A DNA stretch of 46,056 bases, taken from contig NZ_NRSJ01000044.1 in NCBI RefSeq assembly GCF_016584085.1, positions 1-46,056 of the forward strand. The letters are read 5' to 3'. Position numbers and translations under genes: made by a program. Origin of the DNA: Halochromatium glycolicum (lineage in GTDB: Bacteria; Pseudomonadota; Gammaproteobacteria; Chromatiales; Chromatiaceae). Below, one piece after another: positions 1-7,582 of the stretch (positions are counted from its first letter, which is position 1; every line of letters begins with the position of its first letter). The notes below the pieces were generated by a model. The model was given only the letters and a program-made list of their open reading frames with translations, had not been told where the DNA came from and did no database searches.

Positions 1-113
1 GCCTCACCCCCGGCCCCGAGCCGCCCGATGACGACCCACGGACGGTCGCCGTCGGGCTGGTCACTCGGGCCGGCCGCGGGCTCTTAATCAGAGGTAGGCT
101 GGTTCTCGGCCCG

Positions 114-863
114 TTAGGTCTTCTCGAGCGGTAGCGTCATCGCAACTGGCTGCTGCGCACCGTCGGGCCCGAATGCGAGCTCGAGGAGCCGGTCCGCAAC
201 GAAGCGCGGCGAGCTGAAGCCGTCGCTGGCCTTGAGATCCAGGAACTTCTGCACCCGTGGGAATTGCTCCGGCGAGCAACTGCGGATCATCGCCTGCATA
301 TCGGTGTCGATGATGCCGGGTGCGACGGCATGGACGCGCAATCCGGTCTCGGCCTCCTCGAGCGCGATGGACTCGCTCATCCGGTCGACGGCGGCCTTGC
401 CGGCGCAGTAGGCGGACCAACCGGCGTAGGCATTGCGGGCAGCGCCGGAGCTGATGTTGAGCAGCACGCCATCGCCGCCGCGCGCGTGCAGATGTCGGAT
501 GAAGGCTTGGCTGCCATGGAAGACGCCGAGGACGTTGACCTCGATATGGCGCGCGAATTCGGCCGGGTCGTTGTCGCGCAGCGGGCCGATCGGTGCCAGT
601 AGGCCGGCGTTGTTGATCCAGAGATCGATGCGGCCGAAGCGCGCGACCGTCGCCTCGCAAAAGCGCATCACGGCCTCGGCATCGGTGACATCGGCGGCCT
701 GGGCGAGGCCGTTCTCAGCGCCCTCGCCACCGGGCAGGCTCGGGCGCTGACGGGCACAGGCGGCGACCGCCAGCCCTTGCTCGAGGAAGCGCTCCGCCAG
801 GCCGGCACCGAGCCCCCGGCTCGCGCCGGTGATGACGGCGACCTTACCGGTTAGATCATTCAT
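114..863 (-). CDS. SDR family NAD(P)-dependent oxidoreductase
   Basis: A 249-residue short-chain dehydrogenase/reductase. Near the N-terminus the Rossmann nucleotide-binding motif reads TGASRGLG, followed by the NNAG motif and the catalytic Ser and Y-x3-K (YCAGK). This is a classical SDR fold, predicted to be a cytoplasmic oxidoreductase of a small alcohol or ketone. The substrate cannot be read from sequence. An open frame extends further upstream, but I chose the ATG at 861-863 because a clean GGAGG lies five bases before it and family homology starts there (MNDLTGKVA). The stop codon of the preceding small gene lies 13 bases upstream, so the two are probably co-transcribed. Confidence 0.9.
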   Translation of the reverse strand: MNDLTGKVAVITGASRGLGAGLAERFLEQGLAVAACARQRPSLPGGEGAENGLAQAADVTDAEAVMRFCEATVARFGRIDLWINNAGLLAPIGPLRDNDPAEFARHIEVNVLGVFHGSQAFIRHLHARGGDGVLLNISSGAARNAYAGWSAYCAGKAAVDRMSESIALEEAETGLRVHAVAPGIIDTDMQAMIRSCSPEQFPRVQKFLDLKASDGFSSPRFVADRLLELAFGPDGAQQPVAMTLPLEKT

Positions 864-876
864 CGGGGCCTCCATT

Positions 877-1170
877 TCACTGCGGGTCTTCGGCCAGCCA
901 GCGCTGCAGGGCGTCGACCAGGGCCTGCGCCTGGGCGCGGCTCGAGATGTTGAATTTCGATTGCTGGCGGTATTCGCCACCGCGCTTCTGGTACCGGCGG
1001 ATCGTGTAGCGCTCGGGTCCGTACGCATCTTTTGCTCGGTCCCAATCCTGGTAGCGGTAGAGCACGGTGGCCCAGCTGCCCTTGGAGAGGATGACCTTGT
1101 CGAGCTCTTTGGTCGTTTCCAGGTCACCCTCGGTGTAGGTGACGGTGAGGTCTTCTACTTTTTCGGTCAT
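877..1170 (-). CDS. Small conserved protein of unknown function
   Basis: A 97-residue, highly charged protein without signal peptide or membrane segment. It starts MTEKVEDLTV and has a central beta-rich stretch (SWATVLYRYQDWD, then YTIRRYQKR) ending in a helix (AQALVDALQRWL). The single short domain with alternating aromatic and basic residues loosely recalls PC4/PUR-type nucleic-acid-binding folds, but I do not recognise the family with confidence. GACGAGGAG just before the ATG is a good ribosome binding site and rules out the longer upstream frame, which runs through an inverted-repeat element. It sits directly upstream of, and probably in one transcript with, the SDR gene. Confidence 0.7.
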   Translation of the reverse strand: MTEKVEDLTVTYTEGDLETTKELDKVILSKGSWATVLYRYQDWDRAKDAYGPERYTIRRYQKRGGEYRQQSKFNISSRAQAQALVDALQRWLAEDPQ

Positions 1171-1189
1171 GCCTGACTCCTCGTCTTTG

Positions 1190-1316
1190 GAATTATCCCA
1201 GAAAGGGCCGTAGCGGAGTTCACCGTACGAGTGACGTCCCGAGCGAGTCTGAATCGCCGTCGCCGCCGGCATTGCCTGTGTTTCGGAGCGGCCAACTGCT
1301 CGTTCTGGGATTATTC
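1190..1316. repeat. MITE-like inverted-repeat element, copy 1
   Basis: A 127-bp element bounded by GAATTATCCCAGAA on the left and its complement (one mismatch) TTCTGGGATTATTC on the right. The right arm extends 25 bases inwards to CCAACTGC and matches the left end of copy 2 at 2094. The core (CCGTAGCGGAGTTCACC...) is also shared with copy 2. The left arm has lost about 11 bases relative to copy 2. There is no coding capacity. The right end supplies the TAA stop codon of the ankyrin gene. Confidence 0.75.
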
Positions 1317-1979
1317 GTCTCTTGATCCGGCTCCGCGTGTTCCGCCGTATTGCTCCAACAGGGTGATCATGGCTCGGTCATCCTGCTGAGCGGCGATCTC
1401 GAGCGGGGTCCTGCCGCTTGCGTCTGTGCCATTGACCTCGGCACCGGCATTGATCAGATGTTTTGCAAGCTTGACATCACCGGCCTCGACCAGGGTATGC
1501 ACCGGTGGCTGGCCCTGTGGATTGCGGGCATTGATGTCGGCTCCGCGACTGGTCAGGAACTCGAGCGTATCCCGGTCCAGCGTCTGTTCCTCGGCGAGTG
1601 CGAACAGCAGCCTCTGCAGGTCATCATCGGCGCCGTGCTCGCGCAGCAGCTCGGCTGCCGGCACCTTGCCGTTGGCGAGCGCGACATGCAGCGGCGTACG
1701 TCCCTGTGCGTTGCGCACGTCGAGCTGGGCGCCGTGCTTCAGGAGCTCGCGGGCGATCGCGACCCGGCCCTGGCTGACGGCGACATGTAGCGGATAATTG
1801 CCATCCGGGCCCGGTCGATTGATGTCGGTCTTCCAGAACAGATGGCGCTTGATCTGATCGAGATCGCCGATCTGCACCGCGCGATGGAGGTTGACGGTTG
1901 GCTGCGGCGGATCATCGCAGGCGCTGAGCAGTCCGGCGGTGATCAGCGCAATGAGCAGGGCGCGAAACAGCGGCATCAT
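1311..1979 (-). CDS. Ankyrin-repeat lipoprotein
   Basis: A 222-residue protein with a lipoprotein signal peptide. A hydrophobic N-terminal helix ends in the lipobox LLSAC, giving a lipidated Cys at about residue 21. The rest is a chain of ankyrin repeats, with recognisable DGNYPLHVAV, QGRTPLHVAL, QGQPPVHTLV and SGRTPLEIAA turns about 33 residues apart. The Asp following the lipid Cys (CDD) would favour inner-membrane retention by the enterobacterial +2 rule. Ankyrin repeats mediate protein-protein contacts and the partner is unknown. The TAA stop lies within the terminal repeat of the adjoining inverted-repeat element, which may therefore have defined the present C-terminus. The start is MMPLF and either Met could serve. 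Confidence 0.85.
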   Translation of the reverse strand: MMPLFRALLIALITAGLLSACDDPPQPTVNLHRAVQIGDLDQIKRHLFWKTDINRPGPDGNYPLHVAVSQGRVAIARELLKHGAQLDVRNAQGRTPLHVALANGKVPAAELLREHGADDDLQRLLFALAEEQTLDRDTLEFLTSRGADINARNPQGQPPVHTLVEAGDVKLAKHLINAGAEVNGTDASGRTPLEIAAQQDDRAMITLLEQYGGTRGAGSRDE

Positions 1980-2093
1980 GAAATCCCGGGACAGCGAATC
2001 GGCGCGACCGAGCGCCGGATGTTAAGCCGTGGAGTGGTCGACAGACAAGGATGCGCCCGGGCTGGGACGATACCAACCGTCGCGCATCCCGAT

Positions 2094-2212
2094 GAATCAT
2101 CCCAGAACGAGCAGTTGGACGGCCGTAGCGGAACTCACCATACGGGTGACACCCCGCAGCAGGCTGAATCGCAGTAGCCGCCATCTGCCTGCATTTCGGC
2201 GTGGCCAACTGC
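2094..2212. repeat. MITE-like inverted-repeat element, copy 2 (right end truncated)
   Basis: The left end (GAATCATCCCAGAACGAG followed by CAGTTGG) is nearly identical to the inverted right end of copy 1. The core CCGTAGCGGAACTCACCATACG matches copy 1, and the right side reaches CCAACTGC before similarity stops at a T-run. GCAGTTGG (2111-2118) and CCAACTGC (2205-2212) form the inner part of the terminal inverted repeat. Confidence 0.75.
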
Positions 2213-2346
2213 ATTTTTTTGCATCGTCGCAGCGACCGCGAGGTGCAATCGGTCGCGCTGACGAAGACCCCGCCGGGGCAGGTGCCGCCAAGCGCAGACC
2301 GTCAGGCATGGTGACCGACGCTGGCACGTGATAGCTTAACGCGGCC

Positions 2347-2748
2347 ATGTTGATGAAGATCCTCCTAACTGCCGCGGTGATCCTGGCGGGCTGGCTCGCC
2401 GTGCGCGAGCGTTGGCGCGCAGAGGATGATGCCGAGCGCCTTGCCGGTCAGGCCGGTCGGGACCGAGCGCAGGATCGCAATGTCCTGGTACCTCGCGGCG
2501 CGGTCCGGCTGGCGGCCTATGGGCTGGTCGTGATCATGCTGGCAGGAACCGGGGTCTATCTGTTCCAAGGCTGGCAACGTGATCGCGAGACCGTGGAAGT
2601 GCAGGTCGTCAACACCTACACTGGCAAGATCGAGCGCCATGAGGCGCGTCGTGGCGAGGTCGATCGTCGCAGCTTCGTCACCCTCGATGGACGCCGCGTG
2701 CGGATCGCCGAGATGGAGCGGCTGATCCTGCTGGAGCCCGAGCGCTAG
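2347..2748 (+). CDS. Small two-helix membrane protein, unknown function
   Basis: A 133-residue protein with a hydrophobic segment at residues 4-20, a basic/acidic stretch, a second hydrophobic segment at about 56-76 (YGLVVIMLAGTGVYLF) and a soluble C-terminal domain of some 55 residues (VVNTYTGKIERHEARRGEV, then FVTLDGRRVRIAEMERL). The C-terminal part resembles conserved small proteobacterial membrane proteins, but I can give no function. The start is MLMKI, and the second Met (2353) is equally possible because no strong Shine-Dalgarno is visible. It lies alone between two inverted-repeat element copies. Confidence 0.7.
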   Translation: MLMKILLTAAVILAGWLAVRERWRAEDDAERLAGQAGRDRAQDRNVLVPRGAVRLAAYGLVVIMLAGTGVYLFQGWQRDRETVEVQVVNTYTGKIERHEARRGEVDRRSFVTLDGRRVRIAEMERLILLEPER

Positions 2749-2757
2749 CGCTTTTTT
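2741..2757 (+). terminator. Possible short terminator at the end of the membrane-protein gene
   Basis: The palindrome AGCGCTAGCGCT overlaps the stop codon and runs directly into six T residues. The stem is only four or five base pairs, so termination efficiency is doubtful. Confidence 0.3.
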
Positions 2758-2770
2758 CTAGCGCTTCTAG

Positions 2771-2803
2771 TATCCCAGAGAGAGCAGTTGAACCGTCGTC
2801 AAG
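2771..2803. repeat. Remnant of the inverted-repeat element (left arm only)
   Basis: ATCCCAGAGAGAGCAGTTGAAC matches the left arm of copy 2 (2098-2120) with about three substitutions in 22 bases. No core or right arm follows, so this is a decayed or solo end. Confidence 0.5.
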
Positions 2804-2920
2804 GTGCGTCCCGCGTGCCTGATCGCAAACAGGCCAGCAAGGCTCAGCGCGCGGCAGGCGCTGCACGTTACCTGCGCCTGATGCTGTCCCGGTTCTTTGT
2901 TCGAAGCCGCCGTTCGCGGT

Positions 2921-3472
2921 TCAGTCCGGACCGATGTTGAATGCGATCGACAGACGCTGCGTGCTGCTGCGGTTGGTCTCGACCGAGTGTTCGAGGGCAG
3001 GTGGGAACAGCAGCGTCATTCCGGGTTGCGGGCTGACTCGGGTCTCGAACGGCGGATCATGAAAGAGGATATCGCCGGCCTGCTCGGGCGCGCTGACGTA
3101 ATAGACACCCGAGAAGAGCTCGTCATGCTCTTCGTGGTGATGGCGGCTCGTGGTCTGACCGGGCTGCATCGCGTTCAACCAGAAGCCGATGCGCAGTGCC
3201 TGTTCGCTGTCGGTCCCGGGGTCGAGCCAGTTGGCTTGATGGGTACGCAGTAGGTCCCGGACCTGCTCGAGCGCGAACTGCAGGATCTGCTCCACGCCGG
3301 GCAGACGTCCCGGTTTCAGGTAGAGGTTCTCGAAACGCCCGCCGATGAAGTGCGAGCGGCGCTCGAAATCCGCCTCCCCGAGCTGGTCGAAGGCGGCGAT
3401 CAGCCTGGGGTTGATGGTCTCGGCATCCGGGTGTCGGCAGGCGATGATCGAACTGCTGAGGTGGGCTTGCAT
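2921..3472 (-). CDS. Putative 2OG-Fe(II) oxygenase (double-stranded beta-helix fold)
   Basis: A 183-residue protein resembling the small uncharacterised 2-oxoglutarate/Fe(II)-dependent oxygenase-like family (TIGR02466 type). A His-rich cluster HHHEEHDELFSGVYYV provides the proximal metal ligands. LLFPPALEHSVETN supplies the distal His, and the Arg in RLSIAFNI could bind the 2-oxoglutarate carboxylate. The order of His/acid, then EHSV, then RLS fits the double-stranded beta-helix fold. The substrate is unknown. It lies about 50 bases downstream of the HemY-like oxidase on the same strand. The ATG used gives MQAHLSSSII. Confidence 0.7.
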   Translation of the reverse strand: MQAHLSSSIIACRHPDAETINPRLIAAFDQLGEADFERRSHFIGGRFENLYLKPGRLPGVEQILQFALEQVRDLLRTHQANWLDPGTDSEQALRIGFWLNAMQPGQTTSRHHHEEHDELFSGVYYVSAPEQAGDILFHDPPFETRVSPQPGMTLLFPPALEHSVETNRSSTQRLSIAFNIGPD

Positions 3473-3523
3473 GCGGCAGGCTTGGGGAGACGCGGGAGGT
3501 TGCGCGGGGCTGTCGCCGCGCGC

Positions 3524-4750
3524 CTAGCCGGCTGCAGCAGAGAGCGCTGGGTTGGCTATCGGGCCGAACAGCCGTTCATGCTCGGTTCGGCTGCGGGTCA
3601 CGCAGTCTTCGATCGAGACGCCAAGGAACCAGTTTCCGGTTACGGCGAGACGGGTGCCCCGGAGCGCGGCATCGAGTGCCTTGACCTTCTCCATATGACC
3701 GGCCCGTAACGCGGGTAGGCGGTTACGCACGTGGATGATCGCGGCGGCGTCATCCGGCCGCGCATCGATCGCCTGGCAGGCGGCCTGCTCGCGCTCGCGC
3801 TCATCGAGCTGCCCGGCGGGAAAGTGGAATGCGAACCCGCGATAATGCGCGTCCGCGAGGAAGTCGCGTGAGACGGCGGAGCGGAACGGCGCGTCCACAC
3901 TGATCAAGCCGGCAATCTCGTCAACGCCGACCTTCGCGCGCTCGAAGACCATCACGAGCGTGTCGATCTCGGCGACACCGAGGTCGCGGATGGCATCCGC
4001 CGCGTCGGGTGCAACGCCAGAGAGCAGCTCATGCGCCGCGTCGGGCGGGACCGCCAGCGTCAGGCGCTCCGAGCGCAGCCTCGTCCCGTCCTGCAGAGCG
4101 ATCTCGAAGCCGTCACCGTCGCGCGTGATGACTTCGGCCCGGGTGCCGAACCGGGTCGTCAGCCCCGGCTGTTCGGCGATCCCGCGTGGGATATCGGAGA
4201 GTCCGCCAGGCATCGTGAATGCCCGCAGCACGTCTTTACGGCGGGGCTTCTTCCGGAACAGGGCCTCGGCCGGGAAGTCATCCGCATCTTGGCAGACAAC
4301 GGAGCGAAACGCCGGCCCGAACAGATCGCGATAGTTCTTGGACCCGAGCACCTTGCCGTAGTAATCGACGACCCGCTTGCCTTCCTTCTTGACCCGGAAT
4401 AGGCCTGGCAGCGAGACCGCCAATTCGAGCGGGTGCAGCGCTGACAGGATGCCCCTGCGCTCGCCCTCGACCCAGAGCTTGTAGCTGCGCTTGGCCTTGG
4501 CCTGGGTCAGCCCGAGCAGTCCAAGCTGCTCCATGATGCCGAGGAGATTGCCATAGCTGTTGAAGCAGGTGTGTCCGCCGGCCTCGACCCAGAATCCATC
4601 GAGCTGATCGAAGGCCGTGCTCTGTATACAGCCGCCGGGACGCTCGGCAGCCTCGAGCAGGAGGGTGTCGATCCCCGCATGAACGGAGTAATGGGCGGCG
4701 CTGAGTCCGCTGATACCACCGCCGATGACGATGTGGGTATGGTCGGCCAT
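3524..4750 (-). CDS. FAD-dependent amine oxidase family protein, HemY/protoporphyrinogen-oxidase-like
   Basis: A 408-residue flavoprotein. The dinucleotide-binding motif GGGISGLSAA is at residues 8-17, followed by the acidic strand end LLLEAAERPGG that binds the FAD ribose. The C-terminal motif (LRGTRLAVTGNWFLGVSIEDC) is the second FAD-contacting segment of amine oxidases and protoporphyrinogen oxidases. Oxygen-dependent PPO (HemY) oxidises protoporphyrinogen IX in haem and bacteriochlorophyll synthesis. Carotenoid and other amine oxidases share this fold, so the substrate is inferred. The frame is open further upstream, but the Met at 4748-4750 (MADHTHIVIGGG) places the Rossmann motif at the normal distance from the N-terminus. 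Confidence 0.75.
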   Translation of the reverse strand: MADHTHIVIGGGISGLSAAHYSVHAGIDTLLLEAAERPGGCIQSTAFDQLDGFWVEAGGHTCFNSYGNLLGIMEQLGLLGLTQAKAKRSYKLWVEGERRGILSALHPLELAVSLPGLFRVKKEGKRVVDYYGKVLGSKNYRDLFGPAFRSVVCQDADDFPAEALFRKKPRRKDVLRAFTMPGGLSDIPRGIAEQPGLTTRFGTRAEVITRDGDGFEIALQDGTRLRSERLTLAVPPDAAHELLSGVAPDAADAIRDLGVAEIDTLVMVFERAKVGVDEIAGLISVDAPFRSAVSRDFLADAHYRGFAFHFPAGQLDEREREQAACQAIDARPDDAAAIIHVRNRLPALRAGHMEKVKALDAALRGTRLAVTGNWFLGVSIEDCVTRSRTEHERLFGPIANPALSAAAG

Positions 4751-5110
4751 GGAGTTCGGAACCTCTGGGCAGGGGGCAAATGGCGAATGCATACTGCGCG
4801 TCATTCTAACGATCTTGCCGCGCTTCCGGGTCAGCGGAAGCGGGGAGGAGGGGAGGTGGGGAGGCGGAGCTCAGGTTATCCTGAACGACTACAGCGATCT
4901 GGTCACTCTCCAGGCTGGCACGTCCTCCTGGTCGTGACCGTGAATCACGCGGGATTCATCGTCCGGGGTGGCACCGTGCGATGGGCGTTACAGTCACCCT
5001 CCCTGGTTTCCGGACAGGCTGAACCCATCGGTGCTGACTGTTCCGGCGCTGTCTGTTCGGCGCTGTCTGTTCGGCGATCAGGCGGAATGGCTATAGCGAG
5101 ACGCTAGTGC
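4751..5110. other. Intergenic region with a short tandem repeat
   Basis: About 360 bases without a supported gene. At 5039-5079 a 14-base unit (TGTTCGGCGCTGTC) is repeated nearly three times, the first unit with one extra base. Nothing else is recognised here. Confidence 0.5.
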
Positions 5111-5686
5111 TCAGCCTTCGCGGGTGCGCGGGGGCGGGCTGCCCGGCTCGTTCCGCTCGGTCGAGTCGGCATCGAGCGGCGCGAGCTCGTATCCATCCAG
5201 GTCCAGTTTCGGCGTATCCGGCGCCGGCGGTGCGCAGTCGGTCAGGTTCAGCCCCTCGCTGGGGGCGAGGCTGAGATTGCTTGTATCTGGCGGTGGGGGC
5301 GTCTCGGTGCTGACCTGCTCGCCGACCAATGCTCCAGCCGGTAGCAGCTGGAGTCTCGTGTCATCGTCTGGGTCTGCAGGCGATCGGGCCGGTTCTGCCT
5401 GCGCGGCGACGGTATCGGGGGGAGGGGACTGCGGTTCAGGGGGCGTCGGTGGGCGCAGCGGTCGGATCTCGGCAATCGCGCCGGCCTCGAGGAATGCCTG
5501 ATGGTATCGCTCGGCAGCGGCCTGATCGAGATTGCGTTTGACGGTGACCGCTGAGCCCGTGAACAGCCGCTCGAGCTGACTGTCGGTCAGTTTGAACTGC
5601 GACTTGAGGCGCTGCCGTGCTTGCGCCTGCGAAACGCCCGATGCCAATCGGCCGGCAAAGACGAGCTGGAAGTGATCATCACTCAT
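5111..5686 (-). CDS. Conserved hypothetical protein with proline-rich acidic tail
   Basis: A 191-residue protein. Residues 1-75 form a compact domain (FQLVFAGRLASGVSQAQ, then LKSQFKLTDSQLERLF, KRNLDQAAAERYHQAFLEAG). The same kind of N-terminal module precedes membrane or RDD domains in other gammaproteobacterial proteins. The remainder is low-complexity and rich in Pro, Asp and Glu, with short recurring motifs (LQLLPAGALVGE, LSLAPSEG, YELAPLDAD) that recall the LAPxGxxL segments of such proteins. There is no signal peptide or transmembrane helix. The function is unknown and the tail is probably disordered. Confidence 0.7.
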   Translation of the reverse strand: MSDDHFQLVFAGRLASGVSQAQARQRLKSQFKLTDSQLERLFTGSAVTVKRNLDQAAAERYHQAFLEAGAIAEIRPLRPPTPPEPQSPPPDTVAAQAEPARSPADPDDDTRLQLLPAGALVGEQVSTETPPPPDTSNLSLAPSEGLNLTDCAPPAPDTPKLDLDGYELAPLDADSTERNEPGSPPPRTREG

Positions 5687-5763
5687 GCCCGTAGTCTGGG
5701 ATGGGTTCAGACGCTCCGCAAGCGTTTAGGCCTGATGGCCCTCTTGCTTTGTAGCGGCTTCGC

Positions 5764-6330
5764 TTACAGTGGCTTCGACAGGGTGAAGGCGCCGCGGATA
5801 TCGCCGGCCGAGTAGCCGGTGGCCTGGTCTTGTGGATAAGCGGCCTCGAGCGCCTCGACGACCGCGGGGTTGAGCTGCTTGCCGTGGCAGGCGAGGCAGA
5901 CCTCCTGGGTCGGGATCGCTTTCATGTAGCGGTACTGCTTCTGGCCGTCCTCTTCGACCACAGCGGCGTAGCTCATCGGTTCAACCGGGTTGCCCGCGGC
6001 CTTGAGCCCCTCGAACTGTTTGAGGATCTTGGTCTCCCACGCGTCCGGGGCATTATCAGGGTTGCGTGTCTTCAGGCTGGTGCGGCCGATGGTCCAATCC
6101 GAGCTCTCGGAGAGGCTATTGGCGATCGCCGGTGCCCTGTCCTCACAGACCGCGATCGCATTGCTGGGACCGCCGGCCTTGATGGCGCTGACGAGCTCGC
6201 CCTTGAGCGACGTTGCAAATTGCTTGATCAGGATCTTCGCCTCGTCGTTCAAGTGGGCGGTGGTTTCAGCGATGACGAAGGCGGGGCTCGCGACCATTAA
6301 CGTGGCCGCTAGCAGGATTCTCTTAGGCAT
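5764..6330 (-). CDS. Periplasmic c-type haem protein, DUF3365/Tll0287-like
   Basis: A 188-residue exported protein. A cleavable signal peptide (MPKRILLAATLMVASPAFVIA) precedes a helical domain and a single CxxCH haem-attachment motif (CLACHG) at about residue 147. The layout, with VCEDRAPAIANSLS, RNPDNAPDAWE and the late CLACH, is that of the DUF3365 (Tll0287-like) haem domain, thought to act in redox or gas sensing. It has no kinase or other output domain, so it would be a stand-alone periplasmic haem protein. The Met at 6328-6330 was chosen over the longer frame because it gives the signal peptide and has GGAG eight bases upstream. Confidence 0.85.
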   Translation of the reverse strand: MPKRILLAATLMVASPAFVIAETTAHLNDEAKILIKQFATSLKGELVSAIKAGGPSNAIAVCEDRAPAIANSLSESSDWTIGRTSLKTRNPDNAPDAWETKILKQFEGLKAAGNPVEPMSYAAVVEEDGQKQYRYMKAIPTQEVCLACHGKQLNPAVVEALEAAYPQDQATGYSAGDIRGAFTLSKPL

Positions 6331-6586
6331 GGTGGGAAGCTCCAAATCAGGGATTGCGTCGAGAAGCGGCAGGAGGTCGGCCACCGGATGCCGACTCGTG
6401 CTGCAGAAAAGTAGAGACAAAGACTATCGCTGAAGCCCAGGGTTCCGGGCGATGGCAAAGCGCAACGACGTGCGCTTCATTTGGCAGGTCTGCAGCGCCG
6501 GTTGGGCAACCCTGGTCGCCACGGGCTCAGAAGCAGCAGCGCTCTTGGGCAAACGCGGCTGGGGTCGAGCCGCTGCCGAAGTCGGG

Positions 6587-6886
6587 TCAGTCGGGCCAGA
6601 CCCGACCGCGGCTGTGATAGTTGCCGGGAGGGTTTTGCGTGCCGCGGCCTGCACTCGGAGCAGGGTTCGCTGCGGTTGTCTGCACCGTTGCATGGTCTTT
6701 GGCATCGGGGGCGGCGGTGCCTGAGCCTGAGCCTGAGCCTGAGCCGAGGTCGGGGTCGGCGGCGGCTTCGGCGGGTTGAGCGTCGGCCGCATCGGCGTCG
6801 GCCGCTGTCGGATGCACATCGTCGGTTGACTTGGCCCGACGGATCGAATCGATCAATTGGCGTTCGGTTCGGGTCTTGTCAGTCAT
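6587..6886 (-). CDS. Small disordered protein coupled to ParA, putative McdB-like adaptor
   Basis: A 99-residue protein. A charged N-terminal helix (TDKTRTERQLIDSIRRAKS) is followed by an Ala/Asp-rich low-complexity stretch with a Gly-Ser repeat (about residues 48-56, encoded by a GAGCCT hexamer array), and a basic end GRVWPD with the only Trp at residue 97. Its start codon overlaps the ParA gene by eight bases (ATGACTGA), so translation is coupled. Small, largely disordered partners with a conserved C-terminal Trp are a feature I recall for McdB, the adaptor of McdA-type ATPases that position carboxysomes. No carboxysome gene is present here, so the cargo is unknown. The assignment is inference from context and architecture. 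Confidence 0.65.
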   Translation of the reverse strand: MTDKTRTERQLIDSIRRAKSTDDVHPTAADADAADAQPAEAAADPDLGSGSGSGSGTAAPDAKDHATVQTTAANPAPSAGRGTQNPPGNYHSRGRVWPD

Positions 6887-7511
6887 GATCGAGGATCTCG
6901 GTAATCAGCGAATCGATCTCAGCCGCCGCCGCTGAGCCGCGGCGACCGGCCTGGAAGACGGTGCGCCCTTCAAGGACGCAGTGGCGATGGATGGCGCGGC
7001 GCCGCAGTGCCGCGGTGGCAACGGGCAGGTCGAGCTCGGCAGCCGCCTCCGGCATGAGCCGGGAGAGCGTGGTGCGCGGCTCGATCTGGCTCATCACGAT
7101 CAATGCGCGCAGCCTCGGATTGTCCGGCCGCAGGCGCTCCAATATGCGGGCGATGTGGGTCGTCGCCCAGAGATCCATCGGCGATGGCTGCACCGGGATC
7201 AACGCCTGCTCAGCCAAGCGTAACGCGACCTCTGTCTGCGGGGCCTTGATCGACGGTGGGCAGTCGATGACGACATGGCGATGGGTCTCGCGCAGGGCGG
7301 CGACCGTCTGCTCGAGCCCATGCGCGGCGGCGACCACGGCCGGTAGGTCTGCCCCGTCACCGCCGACCAGCCGCCACTGGTAGGCGGACTGCTGCGGATC
7401 AGCGTCGATGACGACCACGCTGTCGCGGCGTGACAGGCCGGCAGCGAGGTTCAGCGCGAGCGTTGTCTTGCCCGTGCCGCCCTTGTTTCCGACGACGGCA
7501 ATGATGCTCAT
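6879..7511 (-). CDS. ParA/MinD-family P-loop ATPase (McdA-like)
   Basis: A 210-residue Walker-type ATPase. The deviant Walker A with signature lysine (KGGTGKTT) is at residues 9-16, the Walker A' at DADPQQSA and the Walker B region at VVIDCPPS. Members bind nucleoid DNA as ATP dimers and position plasmids, chromosome loci or protein cargo such as carboxysomes and chemoreceptors. No parB or centromere-like repeat lies nearby. The only coupled partner is the small disordered protein whose gene overlaps the 3' end, which fits a cargo-positioning McdA-type system better than DNA segregation. It lies downstream of korAB and the ferritin-like gene on the same strand. Confidence 0.9.
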   Translation of the reverse strand: MSIIAVVGNKGGTGKTTLALNLAAGLSRRDSVVVIDADPQQSAYQWRLVGGDGADLPAVVAAAHGLEQTVAALRETHRHVVIDCPPSIKAPQTEVALRLAEQALIPVQPSPMDLWATTHIARILERLRPDNPRLRALIVMSQIEPRTTLSRLMPEAAAELDLPVATAALRRRAIHRHCVLEGRTVFQAGRRGSAAAAEIDSLITEILDHD

Positions 7512-7582
7512 CCGAGGTCTCTGTTGCCAATCGGTGAAGGTGGTAGGTTGTGGTTTATCCCGCCCGTTGCCAGCCAGGCGCG

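Noticed and set aside
3136..3253. Short plus-strand frames opposite the oxygenase-like gene
   Set aside because: They lack ribosome binding sites and are antisense to a frame with coherent family motifs.
5695..5708. TCTGGGATGGGTTC, resembling the end of the inverted-repeat element
   Set aside because: Only 9-10 contiguous bases match and no inner arm or core follows, so chance similarity cannot be excluded.
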